A stretch of DNA of 64,000 nt from Bretschneidera sinensis (taxonomy: Eukaryota; Streptophyta; Magnoliopsida; Brassicales; Akaniaceae), in assembly GCA_023935145.1 (NCBI GenBank), contig CM043699.1, forward strand, positions 130,448,036 to 130,512,035, given 5' to 3'. Below the pieces are notes generated by a model. The model made no database searches. It was not told the DNA's origin and worked only from the letters and a program-made list of their open reading frames with translations. The translations under genes were made by a program, and so were the position numbers. Positions 57,801 through 64,000 of this stretch are shown here, one piece after another. How positions within the stretch are numbered: the first letter of the stretch is position 1; every line of letters starts with the position of its first letter.

Positions 57801-60800
57801 TGTGCTTAAGGGACTCTTGTTGCGTGGTGAGTGGTTGTTGTCAGGAGTCTATGGTCCGAAACCTAGTAGTAAGAGGGGTCTTTTCTGGGTGAACTTGCTA
57901 ATGTTAAAACCCGGTGGGATCTCCCTTGGGTGGTGGCGGGGGATTTCAATGCTATCCTTTATCCGTTTGAGAGAGTTGGGTGTTTATTTAAGGATAACTC
58001 CATGAGGGATTTTCTGGCTTTTGTTAGGGGGCAGGAGCTCATCGATTTGCCTTTATTGAGAGGGTCCTTTACTTGGTCTAACTTTAGAGAATCTCCCTCT
58101 TTCTCTAAAATCGATCTGTTTTTAGTCACCGACAGTTGAGAAGCTCTTTTTCCTAATCCTTTTTAGAAGCTCTTGCCTCGACCCACTTCGGACCATCATC
58201 CTGTTGTCCTTGAAGTGGGGGGTTTGCACTAGGGTCCGACTCCGTTCCGGTTTGAGAACATGTGGCTTAAGGTGGAAGGTTTTCAAGATCTCATCAAAGG
58301 TTGGTGGCATGGTCGGGATGTGAGGGGCTTTGCTAGTTTCATGGTGGCTTCAAAATGAAAAACATCTGAAAGGGGAGCTTAAAAAGTGGAACAAGGAGTC
58401 CCTTGGGAATGTCAACTCCTCAATTAATGCGTTAATGGGGGAAGTGATTGGGCTTGATGAGAAGAAGATCTCTTTGGGTCTTTCGGGGGAGGAAAGAGAG
58501 GGAAGGATGTGGGTTAAGAAAGAATTGTCCAGGCTGATTTCGATGGAAGAAATCTCGTGGAGACAAAAATCTAGGGAAATTTAGCTTAGGGAGGGCGATG
58601 GGAACACTAAATTCTTCCACTGGATGGCAAATGTCCCCAGGAGACTCAACTTTATTACCTCTATTGAGGTAGGGGATTCGATGTTTGAGGAGGAGAGTAT
58701 GAAGGAGACTTGCGTTTCTAGGCTGAACTTGGATGGCTTGGAGTTCTCTAATCTTGACAGTGGGGAGGCTATTTAGGTTGAGCGCCCTTTTGAGGAGGAG
58801 GATATTCCTTGTGCTCTTAGAGTGTGATGGGGGCAGAGCAACGGGGCCCGATGGCTTTTCCATGGCATTCATTAAGCATAATTGGGAAGTCCTTAAAGAG
58901 GATATTCTTCATCTCTCTGAAGAGTTCCATTTAACATATGATTTTGTGAATAGTCTCAACTCTACCTTTGTTGTCCTTATTCCAAAGAAAGTGGGAGCTT
59001 CCAACATCAAAGATTTTCATCCAATTAGCCTTGTGGGTGTATTTATAAACTCCTTTCACTTGTAGGTTGAAGAGAGTTATCTCTAAAGTGGTTAGCCCCT
59101 TCCAAAATGCTTTTGTAGAGGGTAGACAAATCTTGGATGCCGCTTTGTTTGCTAATGAAGTGGTGGATGCTCACTTAAAAGATGGAGGGGGAGGGGTGAT
59201 TTGCAAGCTTTACATGGAGAAGGCTTTTGATCATATATGTTGGAGTTTTGTGATTTACCTCTTGAAGAAAATGGGTTTTGGGGAGAAATAGTGCAAGTGG
59301 ATATTCAATTCTCTCCTCGGTCTCCTTTCCGATCCTCAATAATGGTTATCCTTGTGGTTACTTTAAAGCCTCGAGGGGTCGTGACCCTTTATCTCCTTTT
59401 CTGTTCACTTTGGTTATGAAGGCTTTGAGTAAAATGTTAGTGAAAGCAGTCGATGAGGGGCTTTTGGGTGACTTCAAGGTGGGGAGAGAATGGAGTTTTG
59501 TTAGAGTGTCTCACCTTCTTTTTGCAGACACCTTCGATGCATTCTTCTCTGTTTTGAGGCGGTCTCGGAGCTCAAGGTCAATCTTAGTAAAAGTGATTTA
59601 ATTCCGCTTGGTGAAATCATTAATGGTCCTCTTCTTGCTAGTCTGTTGGGGTGCAATGTAGGATCCCTTCCTATTACTTACTTTGGTCTCCCTCTTGGAG
59701 CCAAGTTTAAAGATGTAAGCATGTGGAATCCAATTGTGGAGAGGTTTGAAAAACGGTTAGCTGGGTGAAAGAATCGCCTACTCTCTAAAGGTGGAAGACT
59801 TACTCTCATTAAAACCACCCTTTCGAGTCTTCCTATTTATTTCATGTCCCTATTTCCTATCCCTAGTATTGTGGCTAAGAGGTTGGAGGATATTCAGAGG
59901 AGATTCCTTTGGGGTAATATAGGGGAGGAGTATAAATATCATTTGGTTAGATGGGGAGTGGTTAAGCAACCAATGGAAAGAGGGGGTCTTGGTTTGAAGT
60001 CTCTCACCTTATTAAATAAAGCCCTCTTGGGGAAATGGTTGTGGAGATTTCTTGGGGAGAGGGATCACTTCTAGAGAAAGGTGGTGGAAGCTAAGTTTGG
60101 GATGGATTCCTGCGGATGTACGACAAAAAAGGGGAGAGGGGCTTATGGTGTAGGGGTATGGAAATGGATAAGAAGGGGTTGGGAAGACTTGCGTCCCTGT
60201 GTCTCAGTGTTGGTAGGCAATGGGAGGAAAACTAGGCTTTGGCATGATTCTTGGTTTGGGAACACTCCTCTTAAAGATTGGTTTCCGGAGATTTTCGCAA
60301 TTGTGAGGGACAAAGAAACTCTTATTTCGTCGTGTGTGTTGGTGTCTAATGGTATTATTTCGTGGGACGTTCCTTTGATCCGTAATGTTCAAGATTGGGA
60401 GGTTGAGAGGGTGGAAAGTTTTTTGGAAAATATATATACCTATAAGATGGATCTGTCTAAGAAGGATGTGGTTAGATGGAGGGATATTTAGGGTAAAGGC
60501 TTTGAGGTGAAATCTTTCTATAAGATTCTTATGGATGGAGATTCCTCGGATGACTCCTTTAATTTCCTTTGGAAAGTAATTTGGTGTTCCGGTGCCCCGA
60601 AGAAAGCATGTTTTTTTGGGTGGGAAGCCACTTGGGAGAAGATTCTTACTCTAGACAATCTACAAAAAAGAGGGAGGGTGTTGGTTAATCGGTGTTTCAT
60701 TGTAAAAGTTTTGGAGAAACCATGTTTCATCTTTTGTTAGAATATTCTTTGGCTAGAGCTCTTTGGGAGATGGTTTATAAGGTTTTGGATGTGTCTTGGG

Positions 60801-63672
60801 TTTTCGTCGGCTCCGTGAAGGATGAAATTTGGGCTTGGAGCGGGCTTCAGACATCGAAGAGTCTTAAGAAAGCTTACTCTATAATTCCTCTCTCTATCTT
60901 TTGGTTAGTTTGGATTGAGAGGAATCGTATAGCTTTTGATGGGGTTGAGAGACCTTTTTTGTAATTAGCGATTGGTGGTTCAATGCTCTCATTTTTTGGG
61001 CATAGGAAATTCTTTTGTAAATGAATTAGATATAGTAGCTTTTGTTGAGTTTCACTCATTTAGATAATCTTGTACTTGGGTTGCACCCCCTTGGTGCGCT
61101 TTTCTTTTTATATATTTTATTCACTTATCGAAAAAAAACAAACTCATGAGACTGTCAGAGTGTGCAGGCATTCAGTCAATATTAGATTAAATAGGTAATT
61201 GACTTCTACTAGTGAAAGGAAACATTAAATAAATAAAGGATGATAAGAAAAGAATGTCTTACTATTTCTACATGTTAGTAACATTGCTTTGAGACTTCCA
61301 GAAGTGTCACTATAACTTAGTTTGCTTTTGCGTAATCTTTTACTGAGTCTTGAGTTAGATTGGATCAGTTGGGGAACTAATGAATAGTTTTGGAAAGGAC
61401 AGAAGATACTTTGTATACAAACTCGTGAGACTCTTAAGAGTGCTTAGGCATTCAGTCAATATTTGATTAAATGGATAATTGACTTCTATTAGTGAAGGTG
61501 AAACATTAAATAAATAAAGGATGATAAGAAAAGAACGTCTACTATTTCTGCATGTTAGTAATATTCCTTTGAGACTTCCAGAAGTGTCACTATAACTTAG
61601 TTTGCTTTTGCATAATCTTCTACCGATGAATCATGATTCCCATCATGTGATTGCTTTGATTTGAAGTGGTGAACCACTTTGGTGATCTGGAGTTATGTTG
61701 CTAATTTTCATTTGCTTCAGTAGATGGTTGGTCCTTTATCCTGATAATCAGTTGTGAATTTTTTCAGTCGCTGCAGCTCCTTCAGGCAGCTATCTTTGAT
61801 GAGGAATGTGAGCCATGTATCCTTTTTCCAAGTGCAGATTTAGTTTAAGTTCTTTTTCTAATAACATTGCTTTTTAACTATTCTCAGTGTTTATACGTCG
61901 AAGTCCTTGACACTACCAAGTATTCTCCCTTGAAATATATGGGCATATTATTGGCATGTTTGAGCTGAATAATCTGTAAGCATGGCAATTTATTAAGGCT
62001 TCTCTTTGTTGTTTAATTGTATAGTATCCATGCAGAAAAAATGATACTTGCAATTGCATGCTTTAAAACTTGAAGCGAACCTGCACATATGCTTCCTTAG
62101 ATCATGTGCCATTTGATATCTTAAATCTTATAATATCCATAATTTGCTTGAGCCTTTGAAAACAATAATTTGAAAATTCCATCTGTGACAGAGATTTGGT
62201 TGTAGCATCACCAGTGGAAGATTACTTTTTGTACATTGATGATCTTCAATACAGTAAGAAGGTTAGAAACACAAGCCCTTGTAATTCCCTGATTTTTTCC
62301 CTAGAATATATTAACTTCCGATGCAACACTGTCATTTATGGCAGAAAGAAGCTGAGAAAATCACAGGACAAATTCTGGATGCTCTTGGTGATGACTATTC
62401 AGCTTGTTGCCAAGGTATAGTAACTGACATTAATTGCAAGCACATCTTTCAGTTAGTGCTGACAAATCATTATAGCAACTCTTTTTCTTTTTACTTGCAA
62501 GTTTCTGAGACATTCATTCATTCTTTTCAATGCGGAATTATTGTAAAGTGAGTTTAATTGGTTGCTATTGTAAGGAAATTAGGTGTTAAACCAAATTATT
62601 TTCTTGTTTATCTAGGGCATCAAATTTCAGTTACAAGTTTGTTTCTTAGGTTTGGTGAGTCATATTCATGACCAGGGACTGCGAGGATTCACAGACCAGC
62701 TGCTAGGAACCTTAATATGTGCTAGAAGAGCTTCAGCTGTTCTGTCAGCTTTTTGGCCACAATGAAAAAGTCTAGAACACCTTTCTTTCTTTTTCTCTAG
62801 AACACCTTTCTTTCTTTTTCTTTCTCTGGCCACCTATCTTTCACAGTCCTTGACCACCTGAATTTCCGGCTCAAGAAGCCACTTTCTTTGCGAGGTTTCA
62901 ATTTATAACTGCAATATTTTTTTTCTTGGTTTCTGATATTTCTCTGTAATTAGATAGTGTGGTTTCCTAATTGATTTTTTTTTTTTTTTTACTTGGTGTG
63001 TGCAACTAAAATTTTTTCTTTTCTAGTCCAATTATTTGGGCATGTTTTTTGGATCAACTTACTGGTCTAATTGGACTTCTCTTTTTTTGGTAGGCACTGC
63101 ATTCTTTCCTTTGCAGAGTTGTATGAACCACTCCTGTTGCCCTAATGCAAAAGCATTCAAAAGAGAGGAGGTTGTTTCAATTAAAGTTAAAATGCATGTA
63201 GATGATATTTGTTTTCTTTACTGAGTCTATTTTGTTCTTAAAGATTTTGAGAGCATGATAAAGCATGCTTTTCTAAGTCGAGTACCGTACGAGAGTGGTT
63301 TCGCTCTCATGATTTGTCTCTTCATTTATGTGTATTCTGGATTGCAGGACAGAGATGGTCAAGCAACAATTATTGCTTTAAGACCCATTTGCAAGGGAGA
63401 AGAGGTAATTTTCCCAGCTTTATGGCATTTTCTGTCTCTTGTTGATTAAAAATCTATCAACAAAAGAATTTTTCTCTTCACTAAAACTACTTCATATAAG
63501 CTGTAAAATCCTACTAATGAAACTTTAAGCAAAATTCAACTAAAACAATTGGCATTTTCAGGTCACGATTTCTTATATAGATGAGGACCTTCCATTTGAA
63601 GAGAGGCAAGCATTACTTGCAGATTATGGTTTCAAATGCAGATGTGCGAAGTGCCTAGGAAAGAGACATTAA
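47848..63672 (+). CDS. ATXR2: SET-domain protein ATXR2 (trithorax-related, histone lysine methyltransferase family)
   Basis: Fifteen exons join in phase to about 492 aa: 47848-47925, 48185-48260, 49344-49429, 49535-49899, 50895-51007, 51140-51171, 53898-54049, 54318-54405, 61768-61816, 61921-61975, 62192-62261, 62345-62414, 63094-63170, 63348-63404, 63562-63672. The SET domain is split, as in SMYD-like proteins: N-SET ([19 protein letters not shown]), a Cys-rich MYND-like insert ([20 protein letters not shown]), then the catalytic core ([14 protein letters not shown] near residues 420-433, ISYIDEDLP) and post-[15 protein letters not shown]2 is a nuclear protein implicated in H3K36 methylation in Arabidopsis. 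Exon 1 may instead end at 47931 with a GC donor. Introns 6 and 8 carry LINE insertions; intron 8 is 7.4 kb. Confidence 0.95.
51853..51888. repeat. (AT)n microsatellite in ATXR2 intron 6
   Basis: An uninterrupted run of AT dinucleotides of about 30 bases, likely polymorphic. Confidence 0.9.
52480..53595 (+). mobile_element. 5'-truncated L1 LINE in ATXR2 intron 6
   Basis: The translation [20 protein letters not shown] and later parts match the L1 at 60081-60964, so only the last part of ORF2 (after RT) is present. It has a frameshift near 52900. An in-frame duplication of about 60 bp repeats [15 protein letters not shown] (about 53158-53260). The 3' terminus TTGAGTTGCATCCTTTTGGT and TTACTTATC plus an A-run end at 53595. 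The left edge is approximate. Confidence 0.85.
54267..54292. repeat. C-tract and (AAAG)n microsatellite in ATXR2 intron 7
   Basis: A run of 13 C (about 54254-54266) is followed by AAAGAAAGAAAGAAAG repeats, about 25 bases before the exon 8 acceptor at 54316-54317. Exact lengths are likely to be unreliable. Confidence 0.75.
55103..55991 (+). pseudogene. L1 ORF1-like region
   Basis: A 213-codon frame (starting at 55103) contains [38 protein letters not shown] and [20 protein letters not shown], typical of the N-terminal ORF of plant L1 elements of this type. It stops at 55744, while an overlapping frame continues to 55991, indicating a frameshift. The protein would be an RNA-binding, gag-like partner of the ORF2 product by family. 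Confidence 0.65.
56528..57340 (+). repeat. ~430-bp tandem duplication inside the L1
   Basis: GGATTACTTGTCTGCTGTCG occurs at 56528 and again at 56958. The following ~380 bases are repeated with few changes, up to GAGGAAAT. Each copy carries a run of about 10-12 G. A longer T-then-G tract (about 56463-56490) lies just upstream. Confidence 0.88.
57505..58139 (+). pseudogene. L1 endonuclease domain, frameshifted
   Basis: [20 protein letters not shown] marks the start of the APE-type endonuclease. VVMWNKK and LSGVYGP follow, and after a frameshift near 57930 [16 protein letters not shown], then [10 protein letters not shown] and SKIDLFLV. The Asn of SWNVRGLN and the GDFN motif are present, but the usual acidic residue in the ETK position appears as KEFK. 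Confidence 0.85.
58230..59830 (+). pseudogene. L1 reverse transcriptase domain, broken
   Basis: The motifs [40 protein letters not shown] and PISLVG are recognisable, then [14 protein letters not shown], the YMEKAFDHI box and [11 protein letters not shown]. They are spread over at least four frames. The catalytic FADD box near 59521 reads FADTF, missing one Asp through a 3-base deletion, so this copy would be inactive even without the frameshifts. Confidence 0.88.
59831..60964 (+). pseudogene. L1 ORF2 C-terminal region with zinc-binding reverse-transcriptase-associated domain
   Basis: Contains [49 protein letters not shown] and [20 protein letters not shown], then [20 protein letters not shown] and the Cys/His-rich stretch of zf-RVT ([17 protein letters not shown]). 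It ends in [13 protein letters not shown]. Stops at 60074 and 60491 interrupt it. The same tail is repeated as fragments elsewhere in the window. Confidence 0.85.
61153..61622. repeat. Tandem duplication in ATXR2 intron 8 (first copy split by the L1)
   Basis: Copy A is 54915-54991 plus 61153-61340 and copy B is 61341-61622. Both start TACTGAGTCTTGAGTTAGAT and end near CATAATCTT/CGTAATCTT. They differ by scattered substitutions and a 16-base insertion in copy B (around 61381-61396). This gives an independent view of the empty L1 target. Confidence 0.88.
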
Positions 63673-64000
63673 TTAACTTATATACAATGAAGTATCGCTA
63701 GAAAAGAGGAGCTAAGCTTTGGAAGGATAGTGATGGAAAAACAAATAGACCATCAAGTGTCATCTAGATGTTCATGAATCATGATGTTCCTCTTAGGTTA
63801 ACGTTATCTACTTTCAAATAGTATTTTCCTACTTTTTTCATTTTCTTTTGCATTACAATTAAAATGTTTTACCTTTTTTCTTATTGTTGATTTTTTCCCC
63901 TCTTTGGTTCTTCCTTGTGCATGTTGTATATTTTTTCTCATTGAAAATTGATAATCCAAGGTGGAATAGAGGCTGGAATTGAATAGCCTATTCCTGCTCA
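63673..64000 (+). other. ATXR2 3' UTR and downstream sequence
   Basis: AT-rich non-coding sequence after the stop codon TAA at 63670-63672, up to the window edge. No polyadenylation signal can be assigned with confidence. Confidence 0.4.

Larger units (their letters stand above)
54992..61137 (+). mobile_element. Full-length L1 LINE (6.1 kb, degenerate) in ATXR2 intron 8
   Basis: A perfect 15-bp target duplication ACAAACTCATGAGAC flanks the element (54977-54991 and 61138-61152). It ends in the family terminus CCCCCTTGGTGC, TTCACTTATCG and an A-run. ORF1-like, endonuclease, reverse transcriptase and C-terminal domains follow in the L1 order on the plus strand, in sense with ATXR2. All are broken by frameshifts and stops, so it cannot move by itself. 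It landed in the first copy of a host tandem duplication whose second copy is at 61341-61622. Confidence 0.93.

Noticed and set aside
55103..60964. An intact host gene inside ATXR2 intron 8
   Set aside because: The frames are those of an L1 (SWNVRGLN endonuclease, PKK...HPISLVG reverse transcriptase, zf-RVT tail), interrupted by many shifts and stops and bordered by a target duplication.
62771..62820. Tandem copy of TCTAGAACACCTTTCTTTCT in ATXR2 intron 12
   Set aside because: A simple slippage duplication of about 26 bp in a pyrimidine-rich intron; not informative.

Overview
This window is nuclear DNA of a eudicot plant. The host genes have many GT-AG introns and AT-rich intergenic sequence, and the repeats are typical plant ones: Ty3/gypsy Tat-lineage LTR retrotransposon, plant L1 LINEs, and small hAT-like and Mutator-like elements. 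I cannot name the species. All identifications were made by eye from translated exons and from memory of the families.

Four host genes can be reconstructed exon by exon with consistent reading phase. (1) 5987-15280 (+): an EXS-domain (ERD1/XPR1/SYG1) membrane protein without an SPX domain, 470 aa. (2) 18584-31492 (-): a P/U-type cyclin most like CYCP2;1, 226 aa in two exons. (3) 34604-44120 (+): PEX22, the peroxisomal membrane anchor of the PEX4 ubiquitin-conjugating enzyme, 277 aa. (4) 47848-63672 (+): the SET-domain protein ATXR2, about 492 aa in 15 exons. From memory, CYCP2;1, PEX22 and ATXR2 are also close neighbours on Arabidopsis chromosome 3 (At3g21870, At3g21865, At3g21820), so this looks like a conserved syntenic block.

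Most of the rest is transposable elements, many inside introns. The single intron of the cyclin gene holds a complete 11,829-bp LTR retrotransposon (19012-30840) with a 5-bp target duplication and LTRs that differ at about one base, so it is young. It carries gag-pol on the plus strand (broken by two single-base shifts). On the minus strand it carries a three-exon gene predicted to encode a 643-aa gypsy-type 'Transposase_28'-like protein. About 22 copies of a 98-bp tandem repeat, most with a CACGTG G-box, lie directly upstream of that antisense gene's TATA box. A solo LTR of the same family lies at 44855-45479. A solo LTR of a related family is nested in a hAT-like element at 46343-47436.

ATXR2 intron 8 contains a full-length but degenerate 6.1-kb L1 with a 15-bp target duplication, and intron 6 holds a truncated copy. 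Other L1 3' fragments lie in the EXS and PEX22 introns, including several tiny insertions of 11-58 bp with 10-15 bp target duplications. The left end of the window holds an LTR and primer-binding site of another, degenerate retrotransposon on the minus strand. I saw no tRNA, rRNA or CRISPR feature.
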